22,990 nucleotides of DNA, taken from the IMG/VR virus record IMGVR_UViG_3300028375_000014, positions 1 to 22,990 of that record; one strand, given 5' to 3'. The notes under the pieces are model-generated. The model made no database searches, was not told the origin of the DNA, and was given only the letters and a program-made list of their open reading frames with translations. The number at the start of each line of letters is the position of its first letter. Position 1 is the first letter of the stretch. Shown in pieces: positions 12,925-21,292 of this stretch. The stretch is from a virus. A program made the translations under genes and the position numbers.

Positions 12925-15143
12925 ACGCTTCGACGCTCTTAGCTGGCCACCGCTTACCCGCCGGGTGCGGCTTTTCGACCGTGCTCCCAGACTTAGACTT
13001 CGAGACCTATAGCGAGGCGGGTTATACCTGGGACAATGAGCTCAACAAATGGGTGTCGATAACTAAATCACCCCCGCATGGTCTAGGCGCGGTAGGCGCG
13101 TCCGCATACTCTGAGCATCCATCGACGGAAGTGCTTAGCTTGGCGTACGATTTAAAAGATGGCCAAGGCGCAAGAATGTGGATTCCATCCATGCCTCCAC
13201 CTGTTGAACTATTCGAACATATTGCCAAACTCGGGCTTCTAGAAGCCCACAACAGCGCTTTCGAGTGGTACATTTGGGCGAACGTCTGTCATGCTCGCAT
13301 GGGTTGGCCTGCACTTCCGTATTGGCTTTTACGTGATTCTATGGCCAAAGCGCGGGCGTTCTCATTGCCTGGCAAATTAGCGAAGCTGGCCGAAGTACTA
13401 AAAGTGTCGGATCAGAAAATAGATGACGGCAAACGCTTAATTAATAAATTAACAAAACCGCGTAATCCAACAAAAAAAGACCCTAGAACGCGCATAAGAC
13501 CAGAAGAAGAACCCGTCGATGGGCCTAAATTCTACGCTTACAACGTAGGCGACATCAAAGCAGAATCGGCCGTGTCCGCGCTTATGCCGGATTTAAGCAC
13601 GGATGAATTAGAATTATGGCTGTTAGACCAATGCATCAATTTAAGAGGCGTTCACATTGACTCTGACGGCCTTAATAATTGCCTAGCGATAGTCAAGCAA
13701 GCATTTGAGCAGTACACGGCCGAACTAATAAGTATAACCGATGGCCAGGTGCAAAGTGCGGGCGAGATTGGCAAGATAATAAACTGGCTCGGGTGTAAAG
13801 GCGTCCACATGAGTAGCATTGACGCCGACCATGTAGAGGAAGCCCTAAAGCGTGAAAACTTGCCCGCCAATGCCCGCCGTGTTTTAGAAATACGCGCATT
13901 AATAGGCGCGGCCAGTGTTAAAAAACTGTTTGCGATAGATCGTCGCCGCTCCGCCGATGGGCGCCTGCGAGACTTATTTGCGTTCTGTGGCGCCGACCGA
14001 ACGGGCCGATTTGCAGGCCGAGGACCGCAACCGCAAAACTTGCCAAACAGCGGGCCTGAGGTTGTGCGCTGCAAATGCGATCGCCATTACGGGTCACATT
14101 TACAAGAATGTTCTTGGTGTCGTTCTCCTAAAGCTTTTGCAGAATCTGCTGAATGGGGGATAGACGCTGTAAATGACGCGCTCACAGTTATAGCGTCGAA
14201 AGACCTAAGAATGGTAGAGCATTACTTCGGGGACGCTGTTGCGGCTGTTTCGGGCTGCCTGCGCGGCTTGTTTTCCGCTGCGCCTGGTTGCGACTTTCTT
14301 TGCTCCGATTACTCGGCTATTGAAGCCGTGGTCTTGGCTATGTTGTCGGGCGAGCAATGGCGAATAGACGTTTTTCGCACGCATGGCAAAATTTACGAAA
14401 TGTCAGCCGCTAAAATATCCGGCGTGCCGTTCGAAGAATTGATCCGACACAAAGAAGAAACGGGGGAACATCACCCGCTACGTAAAAAAGGGAAAGTAAA
14501 CGAGCTCGCTTTAGGGTTTCAAGGAGGCTACGGTGCTTGCGTTGCTTTTGGCGCTGACAAGTACATGAATGAAGAAGAGATCCGCGAGTCAATCAAATCG
14601 TGGCGCATAGAATCGCCGATGATAGTTAAATTTTGGTACGGATTACAAGACGCGGCCACCGCTGCAGTGCAAAACCCAGGCACTTGTTACGCTTATAACG
14701 GGTTAACTTATGGCGTGAAAGACGATGTTTTATACTGCCGGTTATTGAGTGGCCGTAAATTATCGTATCATCAGCCGAGGTTGCACCCGGACGTTACGCC
14801 TTGGGGTAAACAGGTTCTAAAACTTACGTATATGGGCTGGAATTCTGACTATAAAAAAGGGCCTCAAGGCTGGATGCGAATGGACACTTACGGCGGCAAG
14901 CTATGCGAGAACGTCGTCCAAGCAATAGCACGGGACATATTAACGTTTGCTATGAAAAACATCGAGCGCGCCGGGTACGCTATCGCGCTGCATGTACACG
15001 ATGAAATTGTTAGCGAAGTAGTAGAGGGCACGGGCTCAATAGAAGAATTCGAGCGAATTATGGCAACAATGCCAACATGGGCCTCTAATTGGCCAATACG
15101 CGCCGCCGGTGGCTGGCGTGGTAAACGATATAGGAAGGATTAA
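12921..15143 (+). CDS. Family A (PolA-type) DNA polymerase with 3'-5' exonuclease
   Basis: Replicative phage polymerase, 740 aa, without a 5'-nuclease domain. Exonuclease motifs: Exo I DLDFETYS (D26, E28), Exo II AHNSAFEW (N111 region), Exo III YNVGD (Y207, D211). Polymerase motifs: A CSDYSAIE (D463, E468), B RKKGKVNELALGFQGG (521-536) and C HVHDE (D694, E695). All catalytic residues are present, so proofreading and synthesis should both work. The template/thumb element DRTGRFAGRGPQPQNLP (359-375) is typical of phage enzymes. Right after it lies a Cys/His insertion (C384-x-C386...C397-x2-C400) that looks like a small metal-binding knuckle. The gene begins in an ATGA overlap with the 123-aa gene. 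Its partners in this genome are the primase-helicase and the SSB. Confidence 0.95.
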   Translation: MNASTLLAGHRLPAGCGFSTVLPDLDFETYSEAGYTWDNELNKWVSITKSPPHGLGAVGASAYSEHPSTEVLSLAYDLKDGQGARMWIPSMPPPVELFEHIAKLGLLEAHNSAFEWYIWANVCHARMGWPALPYWLLRDSMAKARAFSLPGKLAKLAEVLKVSDQKIDDGKRLINKLTKPRNPTKKDPRTRIRPEEEPVDGPKFYAYNVGDIKAESAVSALMPDLSTDELELWLLDQCINLRGVHIDSDGLNNCLAIVKQAFEQYTAELISITDGQVQSAGEIGKIINWLGCKGVHMSSIDADHVEEALKRENLPANARRVLEIRALIGAASVKKLFAIDRRRSADGRLRDLFAFCGADRTGRFAGRGPQPQNLPNSGPEVVRCKCDRHYGSHLQECSWCRSPKAFAESAEWGIDAVNDALTVIASKDLRMVEHYFGDAVAAVSGCLRGLFSAAPGCDFLCSDYSAIEAVVLAMLSGEQWRIDVFRTHGKIYEMSAAKISGVPFEELIRHKEETGEHHPLRKKGKVNELALGFQGGYGACVAFGADKYMNEEEIRESIKSWRIESPMIVKFWYGLQDAATAAVQNPGTCYAYNGLTYGVKDDVLYCRLLSGRKLSYHQPRLHPDVTPWGKQVLKLTYMGWNSDYKKGPQGWMRMDTYGGKLCENVVQAIARDILTFAMKNIERAGYAIALHVHDEIVSEVVEGTGSIEEFERIMATMPTWASNWPIRAAGGWRGKRYRKD

Positions 15144-15146
15144 CAT

Positions 15147-15329
15147 ATGGCTGAACTAGATTTATGGACGCTTAAGACGGCGATACAATCCGGAAACGAA
15201 AAGTTTCATCACGGGGATGTAAAAAAAGACATGGTCGATGCATTAGACGAACTGATCGAGACTCGCGACAAGCTAGAAGAAATTAAAGAATTAGCTGCTA
15301 CCCTGGTCACTCTCTCGATTAGCGGGTAG
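15147..15329 (+). CDS. Small acidic coiled-coil protein (60 aa)
   Basis: Unrecognised. The C-terminal two thirds is a continuous charged helix with heptad spacing (VDALDELIETRDKLEEIKELAATLV), so a short coiled coil or helical hairpin is likely. AAGGA lies about 8 bases upstream of the ATG, three bases after the polymerase stop. Its last 39 bases overlap the 3' end of the leftward membrane-protein gene on the other strand. Last gene of the rightward operon. Small proteins at this place can be polymerase cofactors, but nothing here shows it. Confidence 0.72.
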   Translation: MAELDLWTLKTAIQSGNEKFHHGDVKKDMVDALDELIETRDKLEEIKELAATLVTLSISG

Positions 15330-15596
15330 GCCTGAGTTTCTTCGGCGGTTCGCAGCTTCGACGCGTTCCGCTTCTTTTTCTTTGAGTATACAAATTTCAA
15401 GCTGAGTTTTTTGATACTCTATCCGACCCTTTCTAAAGTGAGTGTAAATCAATACTGACGAGAGAATAATACCAACCAGTGTAGCAAGTTTTCCAATGTC
15501 GTTTGGTATCATTTCAAGCGCTATGCCCATTCCTGACGCTATGGTCCCGACTACGGTGGTCCAAGCTACTTTAATATCATTAACCAAGTTATCCAC
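15291..15596 (-). CDS. Holin-like membrane protein (101 aa)
   Basis: Probable lysis membrane protein. A short hydrophobic segment at residues 15-30 (VVGTIASGMGIALEMI) and a clear one at 35-53 (GKLATLVGIILSSVLIYTHF) are followed by a basic turn (RKGRIEY) and a charged helical tail (KTQLEICILKEKEAERVEAANRRR). This is the plan of class II (T7-type) holins with two membrane spans and a cytoplasmic tail; a spanin-type partner is an alternative. The start is GTG 15596 with AAAGGA 9 bases upstream. It follows the muramidase and the 3TM-type protein in the same transcript. The 3' end overlaps the opposite-strand 60-aa gene by 39 bases and holds the terminator of the rightward operon. Confidence 0.78.
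   Translation of the reverse strand: MDNLVNDIKVAWTTVVGTIASGMGIALEMIPNDIGKLATLVGIILSSVLIYTHFRKGRIEYQKTQLEICILKEKEAERVEAANRRRNSGLPANRESDQGSS
15345..15383 (+). terminator. Candidate terminator for rightward operon
   Basis: Stem GCGG-TT-CGC (15345-15353) pairs with GCG-TT-CCGC (15363-15371) around a 9-base loop, with a 2x2 T-T internal loop. A T-rich tract (TTCTTTTTCTTT) follows. It lies 16 bases after the stop of the 60-aa gene, inside the coding sequence of the opposite-strand membrane protein. The imperfect stem makes it moderate in strength. Confidence 0.4.
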
Positions 15597-15655
15597 GCCG
15601 TTGTTTCCTTTAGTAATTGTTTAGAGTGTACGCGAAATTATTGTCGCGGTCTAAC

Positions 15656-16063
15656 TTACTTTCCCGCTTTTGCGTTTGCATAATTGACACCGAAACTAGC
15701 GCTGACTATGATCCCAAATAGTGTGGTTATGGGTACAAATAAAGTCGCTACTTTATCGGTGGCCACTGATACTGATAACTGCCCGCCTACTAACACGCCG
15801 TTAACAAACTCGCCGCCTACCGTTTTTCCGATGCCAAAACTTTCTAAGATTAATAATACAAGCGTAACCACAATATAAAGCGTGTAAAGGCCCGTGACCC
15901 GTCTTGATAGTTCGCGCCTCATAAGTCCATTGGGGTCTAATGTTTTGACCATTAGCACCTTCGCCTCGGCGCTCTCTTTGTCCGTTTCTATCCATTCAGA
16001 CGCTATATTTTCAATGGATTTAACAGCACCCCCACTAATGAAACTTTTAATAAAACCTATCAT
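15656..16063 (-). CDS. Holin-like protein, GTA 3TM-holin type (135 aa)
   Basis: Membrane protein of the lysis cassette. An N-terminal amphipathic region (MIGFIKSFISGGAVKSIENIASEWIETDKES) is followed by MVKTLDPNGLMRRELSRR. Transmembrane spans are at about 58-78 (GLYTLYIVVTLVLLILESFG) and 104-126 (KVATLFVPITTLFGIIVSASFGV). The conserved-looking AEAKxLMVKxLDPNGxMRR segment and span placement resemble the 3TM holin of gene-transfer-agent release. The ATG overlaps the muramidase TGA (ATGA). The muramidase lacks a signal peptide, so a holin is needed to export it; with the 15291-15596 protein there are two candidates, perhaps a holin and an antiholin. Confidence 0.75.
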   Translation of the reverse strand: MIGFIKSFISGGAVKSIENIASEWIETDKESAEAKVLMVKTLDPNGLMRRELSRRVTGLYTLYIVVTLVLLILESFGIGKTVGGEFVNGVLVGGQLSVSVATDKVATLFVPITTLFGIIVSASFGVNYANAKAGK

Positions 16064-16599
16064 ATTTTAACCCTATGCTTGAACCAGCCATAAACGAAAG
16101 TCTCGTCTTTCTCGCGGCGCTCTGCTAACTCTATGTAAAACGCCCCTTGTAAGCAGTTAAGCGCCCGGAGTAGCGCCCTCTCGTTGCGTTGCTCTAGGTA
16201 TCGAGTTAACGCGCTAATTGTGGCCAGTCCGATAATACCGTCGACTTTAAGATCACAATATAAGCCCTCGCGGTTATTTAGCACGTTAAGCGAACGCTGC
16301 AGAAATAAACCCGTGCGATTGACACCCATATTAACGCCCGTGTCGACCACCTCTTCGGTTATCGCTTCGGATAATTTAAATAGATAGTCGCCCTGCACCG
16401 CGTCCCAGTATTGCGCCTCGTAAATACTGAAAGCCACATATCTGGGTAGCGTACGCATGGCCCCCTCGTATCCGTAGGCGCGAGCAACGGCCAAAGTTAT
16501 ACCAAAGTTTGTCTCGCCGCCAGAATCGCTAGGGTCGTTGACATAGCCGCCCTCGACTTTGATTATTTTGTCAATTACGTGAGCCTTAAAATCAAACAT
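16060..16599 (-). CDS. Endolysin: GH108-type N-acetylmuramidase with peptidoglycan-binding C-terminus
   Basis: Cell-wall hydrolase that cuts the glycan backbone of peptidoglycan at lysis. The signature VEGGYVNDPSDSGGETNFGIT (15-35) carries the catalytic Glu (E16) of GH108 (ZliS-type) muramidases and the family D-x-GG-x-T pattern. The C-terminal third (DGIIGLATISALTRYLEQRNERALLRALN...) matches the family's peptidoglycan-binding domain. At 179 aa its length is normal. There is no signal peptide, so release depends on the holin(s) downstream. GGTGGAA precedes the ATG. The start overlaps the tailspike's 3' end by 8 bases, and the stop overlaps the next ATG, placing lysis genes directly behind tail genes in the late transcript. 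Confidence 0.92.
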   Translation of the reverse strand: MFDFKAHVIDKIIKVEGGYVNDPSDSGGETNFGITLAVARAYGYEGAMRTLPRYVAFSIYEAQYWDAVQGDYLFKLSEAITEEVVDTGVNMGVNRTGLFLQRSLNVLNNREGLYCDLKVDGIIGLATISALTRYLEQRNERALLRALNCLQGAFYIELAERREKDETFVYGWFKHRVKI

Positions 16600-19500
16600 T
16601 TGTATATTCCACCGCTTGCGTGGCTGTCGATATAAGCATTAAGGATGCATCGTGTATGTCGATCCCGGTAGCACTTAAACCACTCTCTAAAACAAGAGTA
16701 ACTGTGCCGCCCGTATTTGCGGATGTGTAAACCCTCCCATCGGAAAGAACATAATAAAAAGAGGTCCCTGATGCAGAAAAGCCAACGATGCTTGACAGGT
16801 CAACAGAAAAACCGGTTTCTTCTGTCAAAGTTGACTTGTTCCATTTTCTTACGACGCCATTACTAACAACGGTGTATATCGCGGCGGAATCATTTGCCGA
16901 AGCTTGAGTCCCGCTCGACGCGTTTATTTGTCTGCCCGTAGCTACAAAGCTGCTGTTTAACTCTACTACGATACCCCCGTCCCCGGTTATCCACCTATTC
17001 CCTGTGGCTAAATCGTAATCTATATCATAAACTAAAGTGCGGCCCGATCGGTCCTCAATAACATTTGCGGTAATAGCATAGTCGTTGTATTGATATATTT
17101 TTTCGGGCGTGTCGTTATCCAATAAGTACTGAAATGCACCTCCGGAGTCCACATAAATAACGCCCGTTATCTGTGAGAAGCCAGCGGGCGGGGTCAGTGT
17201 TTCTCCTGTCGTTGTCCAAGTTTCAGATGGCGGTGACACAGAACCGCCTAAGCGCAGAGGCACCCAATCAACATTTAGAACGTGACCCGTCCCGTAAGTC
17301 GCCCGCCTATAACCAAATAGGATATTTCCATCTGTTACCGATGAGTTACGCGCGACTATGTTTTGGCCTCTGAAATAATAACCTGATGACGGAGGGTTAA
17401 ATTCAACACTCTTAAACTGTTGGACTAGCTTCTCGCTGTAAGTAGCGCTTAAAGGATCAGAATCCGTGTAAACCAGTGTTGCCTCGTAATCCATATCTCC
17501 CGGATACAAGCCCACGCCTTTGTGTGAGGTTGAAAAAGAGGTTGGCGAAATATCTGGGTCCGAAGAAGGCTCTCCGACAATAAAGTTATTAAGTATTAAA
17601 TTTTGGTTTTTCGTAGAGCCAAAGCTATACGACAGGGAAACATTAGAAAAAGTATTTCTCGTGACCGTGAGCCCTCGCAATCTTGTACTATTTATCCCCC
17701 TGCAATCACCTAACGTAGTCCACCCACCTGTAAGCGTGCCCCCGAATCCGTCACGATCTGTGTTTTTAAAATAAGGGTCACCATTAAAATTGTTATCTTC
17801 GAACGTAATATCTTGTACGGTGTCGTTGTAATCACTGTCTAAATCAACCCCAACTTTTCTAAAGTCCCTTATAATATTATTTTTAAATACTAAATCTCTG
17901 TAATGAAAATCGGCTTTCGTTAAACGCCCTACACGAAATTTTACCCCTTCCTGTCCAGTTCCGTCGAACGTGTTGTCCACTATTAAAGACTGTTGAAGTC
18001 CGTCCCTAATCTCTAATGAGCGGGCTGAAAGATGTTGATCTAATATGACGGGGTCCGCTTCGCCGTCTACTATGTAACCCGGCACCACCTCAGTATCTTT
18101 AAATCTGCTGAACATTTTTCCATAGCCCCAATCGCTATAATTATCAACAGCCGGCAGCGTTCTTTTTACAATATTACCCTCAATTAATACGCCCGAATTA
18201 ACTCTTTGAGGCAAGGAACCACTAGGTCCCGTATCAGTGTTAAAATACTCATAGGTCGAATCTAGGTCCGAGGAATCTTTAGTCCAAGCCCCGCTTAACG
18301 CCCTGATGCCCACGCGTAAGTTACTAAACACGCTGTCGTATTGCTCCCTCGCGAGCAATCTCTCTATTGTATCGAGAATGGTGTTATTAGATATAATACA
18401 ACTGTGTACATTAGATTCTCTTACTTCTGCTGTTGTTACTCCTTCAAGAGAAATAGCAAACCCACCTTTATTAAGTTTTATTACATTACCATCAATTACA
18501 CAATTTTTAGCACTTTGTATTCTTATAGAACCAGTATCTTGTAAGTAATTACCTTGAACAATAATACCTTGTCTTGGCCTACCTGCTACTACGTTTTCAA
18601 AACCTGCCATGTTAATAGATATACAGTCATCATCATTACGTAAAAACGTATTACCAATAACACTACTGTTGTCTGTGTTCCATAAACGGCACATATCTCT
18701 TGCACTGTTAATAAACCAATTGCCATGCACGTGTGCATTTCTACATTGATTTAAAACTATACTACCAAATTCAGCGTTTTTAACCCAACACCTATTCATA
18801 GTAAAACCATCACAACCAACAAGGATTAACTGGGAGTTAGAGTTTAGTTCTCTGTATACTTCATCCCATATACCTTCTATACGCATATCTCTAAATACAA
18901 CATCCGTTATACCAATAGCAGGTCTTAATGGATTGACGTACTGAAAACAAGGATTTCCTATATCATTTTCGGCGTTATATATACTTTTTATACAACTAGC
19001 GTAGCCGTCGCCCTTGACGGTCATATTACTGCTTAAGGGGATAGCTAAACTTGTTCTAAAAGTTCCCGAAGGAACGTAAAACACACCGCCACCCGCTGCA
19101 GCTAGGTACGCTTGCGCGGCTAACAATTGGTCTTTGTTGTCTGTTTGGTCATCCCCTTTCGCCCCGTATTTTAAAATATTTACAATTTTATCGATCTGCA
19201 ATATTAACACGAGCCCATTGTCGGCAGTGTGGTTTCCGTATCCGTCGATTACATCGCCGTTCGAACTTGCTTGAGCGGCTGTTTTTACTAAATAAGAAGA
19301 CTGTCCCCCACCGCCCCTAGCGTAATACCCCTGTGTACTGACTGTTTTATCTTCGGAAGAACTTCGTAAATTGGTTTTCATATCCGCAACATTATTAAAA
19401 ATGGCGGCGCCCACGATGGCGAGGATACCATCTAGATATTGGGATTCCCTGGCGGTGTCCGGGTTCCCCGTAGGAGTGAACCCAGCCGCGCCTAATATCG

Positions 19501-19657
19501 CTTGTTGAAACCCGAAGCTATCATTAACTAGGTCCGCGACAAATGGCGTACCCGTGCCGTCGCCGGAAACCGTTACATTTCTCGCTGAGCCTAGCGGGTA
19601 ATTTGAGTCAGCGGGGTTTATTTTCCCCGAGAATAATGTTTCTGGATTAATAGCCAT
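16592..19657 (-). CDS. Tailspike/tail fibre with right-handed beta-helix (probable depolymerase)
   Basis: Receptor-binding tail protein of 1021 aa. Residues 1-85 match the N-terminus of the collar fibre encoded next door and are probably the virion-attachment module. Residues 159-218 (ILKYGAKGDDQTDNKDQL... GGGVFYVPSGTF) are a pectate-lyase-3/tailspike start of a right-handed parallel beta-helix, which continues to about 700 through many N-x-h and DNxF/NxI turns. Within it, NTD (327-329) and DDDC (342-345) resemble catalytic Asp clusters of GH28-like helix enzymes. The C-terminal 250 residues (FSQITGVIYVDSGGAFQYLL... to ...QAVEYTNV) are repeat-like beta strands, perhaps a propeller. AGGAG precedes the ATG. 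The coding DNA for residues about 230-410 is much richer in AT than the rest, suggesting exchange of the receptor-binding core. Confidence 0.88.
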   Translation of the reverse strand: MAINPETLFSGKINPADSNYPLGSARNVTVSGDGTGTPFVADLVNDSFGFQQAILGAAGFTPTGNPDTARESQYLDGILAIVGAAIFNNVADMKTNLRSSSEDKTVSTQGYYARGGGGQSSYLVKTAAQASSNGDVIDGYGNHTADNGLVLILQIDKIVNILKYGAKGDDQTDNKDQLLAAQAYLAAAGGGVFYVPSGTFRTSLAIPLSSNMTVKGDGYASCIKSIYNAENDIGNPCFQYVNPLRPAIGITDVVFRDMRIEGIWDEVYRELNSNSQLILVGCDGFTMNRCWVKNAEFGSIVLNQCRNAHVHGNWFINSARDMCRLWNTDNSSVIGNTFLRNDDDCISINMAGFENVVAGRPRQGIIVQGNYLQDTGSIRIQSAKNCVIDGNVIKLNKGGFAISLEGVTTAEVRESNVHSCIISNNTILDTIERLLAREQYDSVFSNLRVGIRALSGAWTKDSSDLDSTYEYFNTDTGPSGSLPQRVNSGVLIEGNIVKRTLPAVDNYSDWGYGKMFSRFKDTEVVPGYIVDGEADPVILDQHLSARSLEIRDGLQQSLIVDNTFDGTGQEGVKFRVGRLTKADFHYRDLVFKNNIIRDFRKVGVDLDSDYNDTVQDITFEDNNFNGDPYFKNTDRDGFGGTLTGGWTTLGDCRGINSTRLRGLTVTRNTFSNVSLSYSFGSTKNQNLILNNFIVGEPSSDPDISPTSFSTSHKGVGLYPGDMDYEATLVYTDSDPLSATYSEKLVQQFKSVEFNPPSSGYYFRGQNIVARNSSVTDGNILFGYRRATYGTGHVLNVDWVPLRLGGSVSPPSETWTTTGETLTPPAGFSQITGVIYVDSGGAFQYLLDNDTPEKIYQYNDYAITANVIEDRSGRTLVYDIDYDLATGNRWITGDGGIVVELNSSFVATGRQINASSGTQASANDSAAIYTVVSNGVVRKWNKSTLTEETGFSVDLSSIVGFSASGTSFYYVLSDGRVYTSANTGGTVTLVLESGLSATGIDIHDASLMLISTATQAVEYTNV

Positions 19658-19681
19658 GTTACAAGCTCCTGTTTTTTAAAT

Positions 19682-20518
19682 TTACAGCATTCTATACCAC
19701 ATATGGAAAACCATGTAAGGAGGTATTAAATCCTGGTCACTAACGCCCCCACTTAGTCCGTGATTGTGGCCTAGGTTACCGCCCGTGCTTGAGGTGTCTT
19801 GGTCAAAGAAACTTGAGTCCCCATCAGATGCGCCGTTTGACCCCGCCCCCCTTGTATTCTCTCGGACATAATTGTGGTTGTGGTTGGGCATCTGGTCAAC
19901 CGTCAAAGTGTGGTCATCAACCGCGAAATCATCCCCGTGGCTGTGCGTTTTAGTGCCCCCCATTTCGCCAGACGTATCGAAATCTGTGTCCGCCTCATCT
20001 AAGCCAACTAAAAATTTACCACTTACCCGCTTCCAAGTTCCGACACCATAAAGATCCCCCGGATCAGTTGAGTCAAGTGATATGTAGAGTTTACCGACGG
20101 GGTGATTTGTTGCAAATGTATTTGCGGCTTCGGATAACCATTTTGTGCGCGGGGTTGATTCGCTCACAGGGTTTTGTATGGTACTGGACGGGCCATTAGC
20201 CTCGGCGCATACGTATGTCACGCCGTCAGAACCCACAACTTTTGTGCCGACCGCAAAATCAACGCGGCTGTACCAACGTAAATTAAAAATCGACGCTAAA
20301 TACTGGGGCGCTTGGACCGTGTCGGGATTGCCGTTTGGTACAAGCCCTGCGGCGGCGAGTAGCGACTGCATTAAACCGTATAAATCATCCAGACCCGCTT
20401 TTTCTAACGGCGTGCCATCCAAAGCGCCTGGCGATGTTTCGTTTTTAGCGGAGCCGTACGGATAACTAGCGTCTGCGGCGGTCGTGTTGGCGTAGGTGTT
20501 GTTAATATTTAAAGCCAT
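19682..20518 (-). CDS. Tail fibre/collar-domain protein (278 aa)
   Basis: Structural tail protein. The N-terminal 80 residues (ADASYPYGSAKNETSPG... LVPNGNPDTVQAPQYLASIF) match those of the tailspike and likely attach it to the baseplate. The C-terminal half is of the phage tail collar type: VGTWKRVSGKFLVGLDEADTDF (164-185 region), GGTKTHSH, MPNHNHNY, GHNHGLSGG and a final PPYMVFHMWYRML. The repeated His pairs probably bind metal along a trimeric stem, as in collar domains. The ATG follows the gp48-like stop without a gap, with GGAG 9 bases before it. It may be a second, shorter fibre or a hinge piece between baseplate and spike. Confidence 0.85.
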   Translation of the reverse strand: MALNINNTYANTTAADASYPYGSAKNETSPGALDGTPLEKAGLDDLYGLMQSLLAAAGLVPNGNPDTVQAPQYLASIFNLRWYSRVDFAVGTKVVGSDGVTYVCAEANGPSSTIQNPVSESTPRTKWLSEAANTFATNHPVGKLYISLDSTDPGDLYGVGTWKRVSGKFLVGLDEADTDFDTSGEMGGTKTHSHGDDFAVDDHTLTVDQMPNHNHNYVRENTRGAGSNGASDGDSSFFDQDTSSTGGNLGHNHGLSGGVSDQDLIPPYMVFHMWYRML

Positions 20519-21292
20519 CTAGCTATACTCCACTATTAAGCCTATCCACTGTTGGGCTGGGCATAATTTTAAACATAAAGCCTCGAACTCGTCTCGTCGG
20601 GCTAAGTCTATTGTTGCCTTGGCGCCAAAATCCTCGGCGCCAAGATAAATAATATAAGGCCATTTAGCCTCGTCTGTTGGTATTTCGTACACTATTGTAG
20701 CAGGTTTATTTACTAATAACTTGCCCGAAGCGCCGTTAGTAGCGCCACTAATTGCCTGCGCGTTGCCGCTAATTGCTACTGAGCCCCCGCTGTTTAGATA
20801 GAAACCTAGCCCGGTTGTACCGTCGGCTAACACTTCGAACGGGTTCCGGGGCGTTGGCGCGGAGGCTGTCTCAGTGCGTATAATGTTGCCCGCTTCTGCT
20901 AGGGGTTCGCCACACTCAGCTAAAGTTTCTCCGCATTCTATGATGTAAGACAATTGCCACCATTCGTGTACGTAGATGTCGAATCCCGCCGCTTGTAATG
21001 AGTCTTGTATATATCGGGGTGATTGCCCGCCTAATGCTTTCCAAGTAGCGTCTAAACGGTCTCGGCGCTCCTGTATAGTCAATGTGGTTGCGGGTAGCCC
21101 GAACTGTTTTTCCCATGCGTCAAGCTCGCGGGTAGTCTGCGGGAATATATCGGACCATACTAAATCCACATATTCTTTAATATCAGCGCCTAAAAAAGTT
21201 AAGCCCTCGAAAAATTGGCGGAGCTTTTTATTAACAGTTAGGCGCCACGCTCTAGCGTTAGGTAGTAAGTGTTGAAAAATTCTAAGAAACAT
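20519..21292 (-). CDS. Baseplate protein, Mu gp48/YmfQ-like (DUF2313)
   Basis: Tail/baseplate component that in Mu-type phages lies between the J-like protein and the fibres. The N-terminus (LLPNARAWRLTVNKKLRQFFEGLTFLGADI, 9-38) and RELDAWEKQFGLP...ERRDRLDATWKALGGQSPRYIQDSLQAAGFDIYVHEWW (55-112) are characteristic of YmfQ/gp48. Next comes a short three-copy motif ECGETLA-ECGEPLA-EAGNI (119-137), a variant of the Cys-Gly segment usual here. The C-terminal strand region with AKWPYIIYLGAEDFG is standard. Full length. The ATG shares one base with the stop of the J-like gene, so the order gp46-gp47-gp48-fibre is kept. Confidence 0.9.
   Translation of the reverse strand: MFLRIFQHLLPNARAWRLTVNKKLRQFFEGLTFLGADIKEYVDLVWSDIFPQTTRELDAWEKQFGLPATTLTIQERRDRLDATWKALGGQSPRYIQDSLQAAGFDIYVHEWWQLSYIIECGETLAECGEPLAEAGNIIRTETASAPTPRNPFEVLADGTTGLGFYLNSGGSVAISGNAQAISGATNGASGKLLVNKPATIVYEIPTDEAKWPYIIYLGAEDFGAKATIDLARRDEFEALCLKLCPAQQWIGLIVEYS

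Noticed and set aside
16785-16832. TTGAC/GTCAA palindromes inside the tailspike gene resembling the promoter arms
   Set aside because: They lie deep in coding sequence far from any gene start. Spacing differs from the promoter elements, so chance is more likely.
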